Shown: piece by piece, positions 1 through 5,861 of the stretch
Numbering within the stretch: position 1 is the first letter of the stretch
Layout: each line of letters begins with the position of its first letter
Notes under the pieces: model-generated
The model's input: the letters and a program-made list of their open reading frames with translations, nothing else
Database searches by the model: none
Told to the model about the DNA's origin: nothing
Assembly: GCA_052387115.1 (NCBI GenBank)
Contig: JBQTJM010000037.1
Span: forward strand, 1-10,870
Direction: 5' to 3'
Source of the DNA: JACCXJ01 sp052387115
Lineage (GTDB): Bacteria > Pseudomonadota > Gammaproteobacteria > JACCXJ01
Length of the DNA: 10,870 bases
Program-made: the position numbers and the translations under genes

Positions 1-180
1 GCGGTTCTGTAAGTTGCCGGGGCGAGACGTTCACGCTGATCCGAGGCACCGTGAGCCCCTGTGCCCGCCAATCATTGATCTGACGGAGCGCCTCTTCGAT
101 CACCCAGTGGCCGATCACCTGGATCTGGCCCGCAGGAGACGTTGGTACTCTTGCCCAAGATCGGCTTCTTGCGTCGACAT
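1..180 (-). pseudogene. Disrupted stressosome output gene: RsbU-N-like start joined out of frame to an EAL-domain fragment; runs off the left edge
   Basis: Seen: 16 nt after the phosphatase stop codon an ATG (178-180), preceded by GGGAG ten nt upstream, opens a reading frame of 21 codons containing LGQEYQRLLRA and ending at a TGA (115-117). From 118 to the left edge another minus frame reads 39 residues that include IGHWVIEEALRQ and ISVNVSPRQL. These match the part of an EAL domain that follows the E-A-L motif. The first ~50 residues of the domain, with the catalytic Glu and the substrate Arg, are absent, and there is no room for them. Known: RsbU-type output proteins bind RsbT through an N-terminal domain, and in Moorella the stressosome operon ends in a c-di-GMP enzyme. 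Inferred: one internal deletion with frameshift removed most of an RsbU_N - (GGDEF?) - EAL protein. The EAL assignment is firm; the RsbU_N assignment rests on about 11 residues. Alternatives are an assembly join or an unrelated EAL gene remnant. Confidence 0.6.
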
Positions 181-196
181 GGCAAAGACGCTCCCG

Positions 197-832
197 CTAG
201 GGCCGCGTGCTTGCCGCGGGCAGTCCCAGCCAGCGCGCTACCAGCACCAGCGCATCGTCGGTGCCCTTGCCGTAGTGGGCCAGCAGGCGGTCGGCGTGCT
301 GCTGCGGCGTTTCGTTGGCCACGGGCCCCTCGCCGAAGCCGCTGTGAACGCCGTCGGTGGCGAAGATCAACGTGTCGCCGGACTGAACCGGAATCAGGCC
401 CGCGCCCAAGGGCGGCAACTGGCAACCGACAATCCCGCCGCGCAGGAGGAGGCTCTCGCGCGGAGCACCCGCTTCAGCCCGAAGCAGGACGCCTTCCACG
501 TCGCCGACCCCGGTCCAGGCCAAGGTGGCCGCAACCGCGTCGAACGACGCCAGACTCATCGCCGCGCCGCGCGTCCCGCGCATCGCTGCATGACAGCGCC
601 GCACCAGATAGATAACGGATTGGCCCGCGTGCGCTGCCAAGGTGGCCACGGCGGCGCGCGCGGCGACCGCGGCCTCTTCCCCGTGACCCAGCCCATCGAC
701 GGCGGCCACCAGGACGCCGTTGACGAACGGCTGGACCAGGTGCAAATCTCCCGACACCGCCTGCCCCGCCAATCGGTGGGCGGCCACACCCCAGTCGAGC
801 AAGGGCAGCGAACGCTCCCCCGACGTACTCAT
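197..832 (-). CDS. rsbX: RsbX-type PP2C/SpoIIE-family serine phosphatase of the stressosome
   Basis: This 211-aa cytosolic protein is a small PP2C-fold phosphatase, the usual RsbX size of about 200 aa, with no extra sensor domain. Metal-binding acidic motifs are visible in order: SGD at 27-29, AVDGLGHG at 44-51, ATDGVHSG at 158-165 and TDDA at 191-194. In characterised stressosomes RsbX removes the phosphates that RsbT places on RsbS and RsbR, which resets the complex after stress. Its position as the gene directly after rsbT, with one nt between the rsbT TGA and this ATG, fits that role and indicates translational coupling. It ends in TAG. A SpoIIE/RsbU-like phosphatase acting on an anti-sigma antagonist is less likely, because there is no N-terminal RsbT-binding domain and the three preceding genes are R, S and T. 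Confidence 0.85.
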   Translation of the reverse strand: MSTSGERSLPLLDWGVAAHRLAGQAVSGDLHLVQPFVNGVLVAAVDGLGHGEEAAVAARAAVATLAAHAGQSVIYLVRRCHAAMRGTRGAAMSLASFDAVAATLAWTGVGDVEGVLLRAEAGAPRESLLLRGGIVGCQLPPLGAGLIPVQSGDTLIFATDGVHSGFGEGPVANETPQQHADRLLAHYGKGTDDALVLVARWLGLPAASTRP

Positions 833-833
833 G

Positions 834-1259
834 TCACCCCATCCACTTCTTGATCGTCACGGTCGTGCCCTTGCCGACGGCCGACTCGATGTTGAACTCG
901 TCCATCAATCGCCTCGTGCCCGGCAAACCCAATCCGAGGTTTTTCCCCGTCGAATAGCCGTCCTGCATGGCCAGGGCGACGTCGGGGATCCCCGGTCCCC
1001 GGTCGCGGGCCATGACCTGGATGCCCTTCTTGCGGGCTTTCTCGATGGGGGTGAGGACGATTTCCCCCTCCCGGGCATATTCGAGGATGTTGCGTCCCAG
1101 CTCGGAGATGGCGGTGGCGATCAGGGTCATGTCGCCGCGCGTAAAGCCGATGCCGGCCGCCAAGGCCCGGCCCTGCTGCCGGGCGGTGATGATGTCCACT
1201 TCCCACCGAATAAGGATGAGCGTTTCCTTGGGGGGGGCGGCGGCAGGTTCACCGGGCAC
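834..1259 (-). CDS. rsbT: RsbT-type serine/threonine kinase (HATPase_c, GHKL fold), stressosome switch kinase
   Basis: This 141-aa protein has the GHKL ATP-binding elements in order: N-box ISELGRN at 51-57, G1 box DRGPG at 86-90, G2 box GLGLPG at 109-114 and the C-terminal strand GKGTTVTIKKW at 129-139. Known for the family: RsbT is held in the stressosome by RsbS and RsbR, phosphorylates them on stress, and is released to activate a downstream partner. The start is a GTG at 1257-1259 with AGGAGAGG seven nt upstream. It overlaps the end of rsbS by 11 nt, so the two are probably translationally coupled. An eight-C tract on the coding strand (G8 at 1230-1237 on the plus strand) lies near codons 8-10. 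An RsbW-type anti-sigma kinase is less likely, since the neighbours are RsbR and RsbS and no sigma factor is present. Confidence 0.9.
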   Translation of the reverse strand: MPGEPAAAPPKETLILIRWEVDIITARQQGRALAAGIGFTRGDMTLIATAISELGRNILEYAREGEIVLTPIEKARKKGIQVMARDRGPGIPDVALAMQDGYSTGKNLGLGLPGTRRLMDEFNIESAVGKGTTVTIKKWMG

Positions 1260-1623
1260 GCCGTTTCCTCTCCTTGGCGACCTTGTCGAGCAAGTTCAGC
1301 CCATCTTCCAGGTCCAGCGTGGTCGCCACGCGTTCCAACCGCAGGCCCTGTTGCGCCATCGCATAGGCCCCGTCGGGCTGGATGCCGACGATGACCGTCT
1401 CCGCGCCGCGCAGCCGGGTCATGTGGGCGATGCCGCCCAGCGTGCGGCAGGCGAAGGAATCGAGCACGTCCATGGCGGTGACATCGACGATCACCCCCCG
1501 CGAGCGGAACCGGCCGACCCGCTGCACCAGGTCCTCCTGCAGCAGCTTCAGGTCGGCGTCGGTGAGCGCGGCCTGCACGGTGGCGATCAAATAGTCGCCT
1601 TGCTTGAGGATCGGAACCGGCAT
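1249..1623 (-). CDS. rsbS: RsbS-type single STAS-domain stressosome scaffold protein
   Basis: This 124-aa protein consists of one STAS domain, as in RsbS. The phosphorylation loop reads VLDSFACRTL, and its Ser56 aligns with B. subtilis RsbS Ser59, the RsbT target. The STAS core strands (YLIATVQAAL at 11-20, GVIVDVTAM at 43-51, ETVIVGIQPDGA near 75-86) are intact. In known stressosomes RsbS and RsbR paralogs build the icosahedral core that sequesters RsbT. The ATG is at 1621-1623, three nt after the rsbR stop codon, and a GGGAG nine nt upstream lies inside the end of rsbR. The arginine-rich tail (KERKRRAR) is overlapped by the start of rsbT. The call is certain at family level, and gene order separates it from an RsbV-type antagonist. 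Confidence 0.9.
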   Translation of the reverse strand: MPVPILKQGDYLIATVQAALTDADLKLLQEDLVQRVGRFRSRGVIVDVTAMDVLDSFACRTLGGIAHMTRLRGAETVIVGIQPDGAYAMAQQGLRLERVATTLDLEDGLNLLDKVAKERKRRAR

Positions 1624-1626
1624 CGG

Positions 1627-2553
1627 CTAGCGCTCCCGTTCTCGTCCGCCGTCACGCCGGCGCTCCACTTGCACGACGCGACTGACCTGGTACCCGAGGA
1701 TCCGCTCGGCTTCCTCGATGCCGCCTTGCAGGTCGCCCACGGCGTTGATCCTGGCCAGGTCCAGCCCGAGGGTCACCAGGGTCTGGGCGATCTCGGCGGC
1801 CAGGCCGGTGACGATGACGCTGGCCCCCATGAGGCGGGAGGCGTCCACCGTCTGCATCAAGCGGTTGGCCACCTGGGAATCGAGGGCCGGCACGCCAGTG
1901 ACGTCGATGATCACGACGCGGGCACGGTTGTCCCGGATGGCCCGCAGCAACTGCTCGGTCAACTGGCGGGCGCGCTGCGAGTCGATGACGCCAATGATCG
2001 GCAGGACGAGCAGGCGTTCGCGGACCTGCAGCACGGGCGTGGACAGCTCGAGGATGGCGTCTTGCTGCTGGCGGATGATGCGCTCGCGTTCCTCGACGAA
2101 GCCGACGGCCACCGTATTGGCGATGCGGTTGGCGGCCGGCTCGTAGGCGTCCAGGACGCGGTTGAGCAGGTCGAAGTCCTGCTGATACTTCTGGAACAGC
2201 GAGCGGACGACGACGTCGCGCAGCAGCAGCACGATGCCGACGACCTCATGCGTTTCCACGCCCCGAGGGATGATGCGCTCGGACAGGTTGCGGGCATAGG
2301 CTTCCAGGGCCTCGACGCTGCCCGACTCCAGCACTTCGACGTAGTTGTCGTAGACGGAGGTGGCCTCGGCAAAGATCTCTTCGCGGCTCATGGCCTTGAG
2401 CAGCTCCGCCTCGGTGATGCGCCGGGCCCATTCCTCGCGGAACTGGGTTCGCCCCTGCCGCAGGTGCGAGACCAGCTCGCGCAACATGGTCGCCATGGTC
2501 TCGGCCGAGGCCGGACCCGCGGCGGGTTCAGTGGGTAGACTTTGCTTGGCCAT
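1627..2553 (-). CDS. rsbR: RsbR-type stressosome sensor/co-antagonist (helical N-terminal sensor domain plus C-terminal STAS)
   Basis: Starting at ATG 2551-2553 the product has 308 aa. This start is preferred because GGAGGA lies four nt upstream (2558-2563); the frame stays open 39 codons further but has no such site. Residues about 20-165 form an all-helical N-terminal domain resembling the RsbRD-type sensor domain rather than a heme- or flavin-binding one. Residues about 172-290 are a STAS domain. The two positions that RsbT phosphorylates in B. subtilis RsbRA (Thr171 and Thr205) align with Ser192 in IDSQRARQ and Ser226 in ALDSQVAN, with the same 34-residue spacing. The C-terminus is arginine-rich (RRRDGGRERER). 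It is the first gene of the rsbR-rsbS-rsbT-rsbX operon and the only RsbR paralog in the window. RsbR dimers form the stressosome turrets and take in the signal; the signal here is unknown. Confidence 0.88.
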   Translation of the reverse strand: MAKQSLPTEPAAGPASAETMATMLRELVSHLRQGRTQFREEWARRITEAELLKAMSREEIFAEATSVYDNYVEVLESGSVEALEAYARNLSERIIPRGVETHEVVGIVLLLRDVVVRSLFQKYQQDFDLLNRVLDAYEPAANRIANTVAVGFVEERERIIRQQQDAILELSTPVLQVRERLLVLPIIGVIDSQRARQLTEQLLRAIRDNRARVVIIDVTGVPALDSQVANRLMQTVDASRLMGASVIVTGLAAEIAQTLVTLGLDLARINAVGDLQGGIEEAERILGYQVSRVVQVERRRDGGRERER

Positions 2554-2557
2554 GAAT

Positions 2558-2563
2558 TCCTCC
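2558..2563 (-). promoter_or_regulatory. Ribosome binding site that sets the rsbR start
   Basis: On the minus strand GGAGGA is followed by four nt and the ATG at 2551-2553. It is the best Shine-Dalgarno sequence in the operon and argues for the 308-aa form of RsbR over a longer one starting at 2670. Confidence 0.7.
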
Positions 2564-2594
2564 GACCTTTTGTTGGACACTGGAGCAATGACGA

Positions 2595-2606
2595 GCTTTA
2601 TAGCGG
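2595..2606 (-). promoter_or_regulatory. Possible -10 element of the stressosome operon
   Basis: On the minus strand the sequence CGCTATAAAGCT contains TATAAA, about 45 nt upstream of the rsbR start. No convincing -35 hexamer lies at the right distance (AGCTTC is the nearest), so this is only a candidate. Confidence 0.25.
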
Positions 2607-2782
2607 ATCCCGATGACACGAAGCTGCCTTCATCAACGTAGCAGAGCGCTCCCATCGCCGCATGGTTCACCGATACAGGCGTTACCCGAACAAGGGAAAG
2701 GGGTCAGGTCTTGCCTTGTGCATCCTCCACGTGCTGCCCCCATTTATGCGTCCTCGATTCCATGCAACGGAATCCGTGAACG

Positions 2783-2812
2783 GCTCAGCTTTACGCAGCT
2801 GTAAGCCTGAGC
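2783..2812. repeat. Hairpin downstream of the coiled-coil gene
   Basis: GCTCAGCTTTAC (2783-2794) and GTAAGCCTGAGC (2801-2812) pair over 12 positions with two mismatches around a 6-nt loop. The hairpin lies 34 nt past the stop codon of the minus-strand gene ending at 2846. No U-run follows, so it is not a canonical terminator. It could protect the 3' end of the transcript or be part of the mobile segment. Confidence 0.35.
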
Positions 2813-2845
2813 AGGACAATGGATGGGCCAGGCGTCACATGGTTT

Positions 2846-3106
2846 CTATGGCCCTGATGTGAGCTCCAACCGGTGTTCGATTCGGTCAATTCGCTCCTTG
2901 AGCCGATCAATTGTCGATTGCTGTCGAGCGATATCCTCGGCGGTTCCTGCTTCATCGCGCCGAATGCCAGCGACAACCGATTCAAGCCGGTTAATTCGGT
3001 GCTTAACGTCGCCAAACTCGTTCCGCATTTCCGTCTGCAATCCTTCGATCTGGTTCCGAAGAGCCCGAAATTGCTCCAAGATTAAGTGCTCCATGTTATC
3101 GGTCAC
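2846..3106 (-). CDS. Small hypothetical protein, predicted coiled coil
   Basis: This 86-aa ORF opens MTDNMEHLILEQFRALRNQI and continues as an almost unbroken amphipathic helix with heptad-like hydrophobic spacing (QIEGLQTEMRNEF, RINRLESVVAGI, STIDRLKERIDRIEHRLEL). Short proteins of this form, starting M-T/E-N-M-E-x-L-I-L-E and ending in R-I-E-R-R-L-like heptads, are widespread in proteobacteria and have no assigned function; this is recalled, not searched. The start is GTG at 3104-3106 with a weak GATGAGA upstream; an internal ATG at 3092-3094 lacks any Shine-Dalgarno. It lies inside the inverted-repeat-bounded segment, in the same orientation as ffh and 95 nt after it. No membrane segment or catalytic motif is visible. 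A structural or partner-binding role is the most that can be inferred. Confidence 0.6.
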   Translation of the reverse strand: MTDNMEHLILEQFRALRNQIEGLQTEMRNEFGDVKHRINRLESVVAGIRRDEAGTAEDIARQQSTIDRLKERIDRIEHRLELTSGP

Positions 3107-3201
3107 GCATTAATTTCTCATCTAATTCTAGCAGGTAGCCCGCTGGCCTTATTGCTCTATCATCGTTTGGTACGTCACAAGATCTGGCCCCTTCGTCCCA
3201 A

Positions 3202-4563
3202 TCAGTGCGGTAGCCCCGGCGGCAGGCGCCCGCCCATGGCGCGCATGAGCTTCTGGAGACCGCCTTTCTTCGAGGCGCGTTTCATGGTCTTCTGGATCTG
3301 GGTGAATTGCTTGAGCAGGCGGTTCACGTCCTGGACCTCGGTGCCGGAACCGGCGGAGATGCGGCGCTTGCGCGAGGCCTTGATGACATCCGGGAAACGG
3401 CGCTCGCCGGGGGTCATGGAATCGATGATCGCCTCGAGCCGGACCAATTCTTTGTCGTCCATCTGGTCCTGCACAGGCTTCGGCAGATCGGATACGCCCG
3501 GAAGCTTGCTGATGAGCCCGCCGATCCCGCCCATCCCGCGCATCTGTTTGAGCTGGATACGGAAGTCCTCCAGATCGAAGCCCTGGCCTTTTTTGAGGCG
3601 CTCCGCGAGCTTCTCGGCCTCTTGGCGATCGACGCGGCGCTCCACCTCCTCGATGAGCCCCAGGACATCGCCCATGCCGAGGATCCGAGTCGCGATGCGA
3701 TCGGGATAGAACGGCTCGAGCGCATGGGTCTTCTCGCCCATGCCCACGAACTTGATGGGCTGGCCGGTAATGAAACGCACCGAGAGCGCCGCGCCCCCGC
3801 GCGCATCGCCGTCGGCCTTGGTCAGGATCACGCCGGTCAGGGGCAGGGCCTCGTGGAAGGCACGGGCGGTGTTGGCGGCGTCCTGGCCCGTCATGCTGTC
3901 CACCACGAACAGCGTCTCGATCGGATCCAGGACCGCATGAAGGCGCTTGATCTCGTCCATCATCTCGCTGTCGATGTGCAGGCGCCCGGCGGTGTCCACG
4001 ATGAAGACGTCGTAGAAACCTTTGCGCGCCTGCGCCAGCGCCGCCTCCGCGATCCCCACGGCGCCGTCCTTGGGGTCGGCGGGGAAGCAGTCCACGCCGA
4101 CCTCGCGTGCCAAGACGGCGAGCTGGTCGATGGCCGCCGGACGGTGGACATCGCAGGAAACCAGGAACACGGATTTCTTGTCCTGTTCTTTGAGGCGGCG
4201 CGCGAGCTTGGCGACGGTCGTGGTCTTGCCCGAGCCCTGTAGCCCGGCCACCATCACCACATTGGGCGGCGCCTGGCGCAGGCTCAATTCCTCGCAGCGC
4301 TCGCCCATGAGCGTGGTCAGCTCGTCGCGCACGATGCGGATGAGGGCCTGACCGGGGGTCAGGCTCTGCAACACCTCCTGCCCGACCGCCCGCGCGCGGA
4401 TGTGCTCGATGAAACCGCGCACCACCGGCAGGGCCACATCGGCCTCCAGGAACGCCAGGCGCAGCTCGCGCAGGGTCCCCTGGATGTTTTCTTCGCTCAG
4501 GCGCCCCTGGCCGCGCAGATCGCGGACGATGCGTGCAAGGCGTCCCGTGAGATTATCGAACAT
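3202..4563 (-). CDS. ffh: Signal recognition particle protein Ffh (SRP54 GTPase)
   Basis: The 453-aa product is full length for Ffh. The N domain (about 1-85, beginning MFDNLTGRLARIVRDLRG) is followed by the GTPase G domain with G1 GLQGSGKT at 107-114, CDVHRPAAIDQL at 137-148, G3 DTAGR at 190-194 and G4 TKAD at 248-251. The C-terminal M domain (about 328-453) is methionine- and glycine-rich (MRGMGGIGGLISKLPG) and carries the 4.5S RNA contact motif RRISAGSGTEVQDVN near 400-414. Ffh binds 4.5S RNA and the signal peptides of nascent inner-membrane proteins and docks with FtsY. The ATG at 4561-4563 has GGGGTGAT upstream as the likely ribosome site. It is transcribed divergently from the ccsA-like gene, a common gammaproteobacterial arrangement. 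No broken or missing motifs. Confidence 0.97.
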   Translation of the reverse strand: MFDNLTGRLARIVRDLRGQGRLSEENIQGTLRELRLAFLEADVALPVVRGFIEHIRARAVGQEVLQSLTPGQALIRIVRDELTTLMGERCEELSLRQAPPNVVMVAGLQGSGKTTTVAKLARRLKEQDKKSVFLVSCDVHRPAAIDQLAVLAREVGVDCFPADPKDGAVGIAEAALAQARKGFYDVFIVDTAGRLHIDSEMMDEIKRLHAVLDPIETLFVVDSMTGQDAANTARAFHEALPLTGVILTKADGDARGGAALSVRFITGQPIKFVGMGEKTHALEPFYPDRIATRILGMGDVLGLIEEVERRVDRQEAEKLAERLKKGQGFDLEDFRIQLKQMRGMGGIGGLISKLPGVSDLPKPVQDQMDDKELVRLEAIIDSMTPGERRFPDVIKASRKRRISAGSGTEVQDVNRLLKQFTQIQKTMKRASKKGGLQKLMRAMGGRLPPGLPH

Positions 4564-4610
4564 GAACGATGATCACCCCGGTCGCTCTGCGGCGAATGAA
4601 CGTGCAGACG

Positions 4611-4635
4611 CCGCGTTCGCCTTCTCCGAACGCGG
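4611..4635. repeat. Perfect 9-bp inverted repeat in the ffh leader / divergent spacer
   Basis: CCGCGTTCG (4611-4619) and CGAACGCGG (4627-4635) are exact reverse complements separated by 7 nt, 48 nt upstream of the ffh start. It could be an operator in the divergent ffh-ccsA spacer or a hairpin in the ffh 5' leader. On the plus strand it is followed only by CCTTTGTG, too weak a U-run for a clear terminator. Confidence 0.4.
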
Positions 4636-4660
4636 CCTTTGTGTCATCATGCAATCCGGT

Positions 4661-4769
4661 TCCCTCCCCTGCGAAGCGGGGGAGGGTTAGGTTGGGGGTA
4701 AAGGCCTCGTAGCGCCGGGCCCCCACCCTACCCTCCCCCGTCCGCAGAATGCGCGGACAGGGGAGGGAG
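4661..4769. repeat. GC-rich multi-hairpin intergenic repeat, copy A
   Basis: The element begins TCCCTCCCC and ends GGGGAGGGA. Hairpin 1 (4662-4686) pairs CCCTCCCCTGC with GCGGGGGAGGG (one T-G wobble) around a GAA triloop. Hairpin 3 (4731-4767) pairs CCCTCCCC with GGGGAGGG and GTCCGC with GCGGAC around a 7-nt loop, with one C-A mismatch. The middle G-rich tract (4678-4698) is nearly complementary to the C-rich tract at 4720-4739, so a long central stem can form instead. It fills most of the ffh-ccsA spacer and ends 20 nt before the ccsA start. Related copies follow hppA. The purine/pyrimidine asymmetry produces spurious ORFs on both strands. Confidence 0.8.
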
Positions 4770-4789
4770 GCCCTACCAACTGAGCGTTC

Positions 4790-5602
4790 ATGAACACCCT
4801 GGCGATCGGCCTGACCGCGATCATACTCTATGTCGCGGCGGCGGCGCGGCTGGCCTTTGAGATCCTGCGCCGTACCCGCGGGGGGCCGCCGGGCAACCCG
4901 GCGGAACGCCTGCTCGGATTCCTCGCCCTCCCCTTCCACGGCTTGCTCCTCTATCAGGGCATCGTCACGAACGGTGGCCTCAACCTCGGCGTCTTCAATG
5001 CGGCCTCGTTGGTGGCCTTCGTCATGGCCACGATCATTCTCATCGCCACCTGGCGGCGGCCGCTCGAAAACCTGGCCGTGGTGCTGTTGCCGCTCGCGGC
5101 GCTGTGCATCGGCATGGAGCTCATCTTTCCCACCCGGCATGTCCTCTTGGCATCGGCGCCCGCCGGATTGCAGGGCCATATCCTGCTGTCCATCCTCGCC
5201 TATAGTCTCTTGATGGTGGCGGCGCTGGAGGCCGGCGTCCTGGCCATCGAGGACCACCTCCTGCGCGCGCGCCGCCCGCTGCGCGCCGTACAGGTGTTGC
5301 CCCCGCTCCAGACGCTCGAGGGCCTCATGTTCCAGCTCATCGGGGCCGGGTTCTTCCTGCTGAGCCTGGGCCTCATGAGCGGGATGATGTTCCTGAACGA
5401 TATCTTCGCCCAGCACCTGGTACACAAGACGGTGCTGTCGCTCCTCGCCTGGCTGGTGTTCGCCGTGTTGCTGTTCGGCCGCTGGCGCTACGGCTGGCGT
5501 GGGCGCACTGCCATCCGCTGCACGCTCGGCGGGTTCGCCTCCCTCATGCTGGCGTACTTCGGCAGCAAAGTGGTCCTAGAGCTGATCCTCCACCGCGTAT
5601 AA
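4790..5602 (+). CDS. CcsA/YpjD-type cytochrome c assembly family membrane protein
   Basis: This 270-aa polytopic membrane protein has about eight predicted hydrophobic segments (near 4-24, 41-59, 70-87, 94-112, 129-152, 178-200, 212-231 and 244-265), matching the length and layout of the CytC_asm/YpjD family encoded next to ffh in gammaproteobacteria. Conserved-looking features include His130 in GHILLSILAYSLL, the loop PPLQTLE (171-177), His212 in VHKTVLSLLAWLVF and the final block GRTAIRCTLGGF...AYFGSK. Family members are related to heme-handling CcsA/CcmC proteins, but the precise role of this ffh-linked branch is not well established; heme delivery for cytochrome c maturation is an inference by homology. 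The ATG at 4790 has only a weak TGAG upstream, and a GC-rich repeat lies just before it, so its promoter must lie in or beyond that repeat. Confidence 0.85.
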   Translation: MNTLAIGLTAIILYVAAAARLAFEILRRTRGGPPGNPAERLLGFLALPFHGLLLYQGIVTNGGLNLGVFNAASLVAFVMATIILIATWRRPLENLAVVLLPLAALCIGMELIFPTRHVLLASAPAGLQGHILLSILAYSLLMVAALEAGVLAIEDHLLRARRPLRAVQVLPPLQTLEGLMFQLIGAGFFLLSLGLMSGMMFLNDIFAQHLVHKTVLSLLAWLVFAVLLFGRWRYGWRGRTAIRCTLGGFASLMLAYFGSKVVLELILHRV

Positions 5603-5617
5603 GGCCGCCCCACCCCC

Positions 5618-5693
5618 GTAGGCTGGGATGAGCGGAGCGAATCCCAGCGGATGCCGCGTCGGATGCTGGGTTTCGTTCCTCAACCCCGCCTAC
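5618..5693. repeat. Intergenic palindromic repeat, copy 1
   Basis: GTAGGCTGGG (5618-5627) is nearly the reverse complement of CCCCGCCTAC (5684-5693). Inside, GAGCGGAGCGAATCCCAGC (5630-5648) is followed after 25 nt by CGTTCCTCAAC. The structure resembles REP-type repeats scattered in gammaproteobacterial spacers. The 316-nt ccsA-hppA spacer holds this copy, a diverged second copy, and the hppA leader. Confidence 0.65.
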
Positions 5694-5721
5694 ACTTGAT
5701 GACTTCGGTTTCGGCGACACG

Positions 5722-5796
5722 GTAGAGGGTCGAGCGGAGCGAATCCCAGCTCACCCCGCGCCCATTGCCGGGCATCGTTCCTGAACACCCGGTACC
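5722..5796. repeat. Intergenic palindromic repeat, diverged copy 2
   Basis: It shares the exact 19-mer GAGCGGAGCGAATCCCAGC (5732-5750) with copy 1. After the same 25-nt interval it has CGTTCCTGAAC in place of CGTTCCTCAAC. The outer ends (GTAGAGGGTC and CACCCGGTACC) have diverged and no longer pair well, so this is an older or degraded copy in the same orientation, about 102 bp downstream. Confidence 0.6.
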
Positions 5797-5821
5797 CGAC
5801 CGCGCTCACCGCGGGCAAGGT

Positions 5822-5849
5822 TTGCAGCCGCTCTAGATTCCAGTACCAT
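5822..5849 (+). promoter_or_regulatory. Candidate sigma-70 promoter for hppA
   Basis: TTGCAG (5822-5827) and TACCAT (5844-5849) are spaced 16 nt apart. Initiation would fall near 5856, just before the leader hairpin, giving a 5' UTR of about 60 nt. Each hexamer matches consensus at four of six positions, so this is a plausible but unproven promoter. Confidence 0.35.
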
Positions 5850-5861
5850 GCGCCGGATCCT

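Larger units (their letters stand above)
2698..3193. mobile_element. Small element bounded by 16-bp imperfect inverted repeats, carrying a coiled-coil gene
   Basis: The left end AAGGGGTCAGGTCTTG (2698-2713) is matched on the opposite strand at the right end by AAGGGGCCAGATCTTG (3178-3193), 14 of 16 identical. Similarity extends weakly outward, with GGGA beyond both ends. The interval is visibly less GC-rich than the flanking genes, and its only plausible gene is the coiled-coil ORF. The right end stops 8 bp beyond the ffh stop codon. No transposase is present and no clear target-site duplication was found. It could be a MITE-like insertion, or a segment flanked by remnants of REP-associated transposase sequences, which often carry GGGGTCAGGTCTTG-like motifs (from memory, unverified). 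Confidence 0.4.

Noticed and set aside
118..199. Stop-codon readthrough of rsbX into the EAL fragment, since both share one frame
   Set aside because: The frame is open after the TAG, but a shared frame has a one-in-three chance, the ~26 residues between look random, and the EAL domain would still lack its catalytic start. No readthrough signal is visible.
967..2538. 523-codon plus-strand open frame opposite the stressosome genes
   Set aside because: It is antisense to rsbR, rsbS and rsbT, which have clear conserved motifs. Its product is low-complexity, rich in Asp/His/Gly/Gln, as expected from the reverse strand of GC-rich genes.
2554..2670. Longer RsbR start at 2670 adding 39 residues
   Set aside because: The extension has no homology-like character, covers the likely promoter region and bypasses a near-ideal Shine-Dalgarno at 2558-2563.
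3307..4242. 311-codon plus-strand open frame opposite ffh
   Set aside because: The opposite strand encodes complete Ffh; this frame shows no family resemblance and is a GC-bias shadow.
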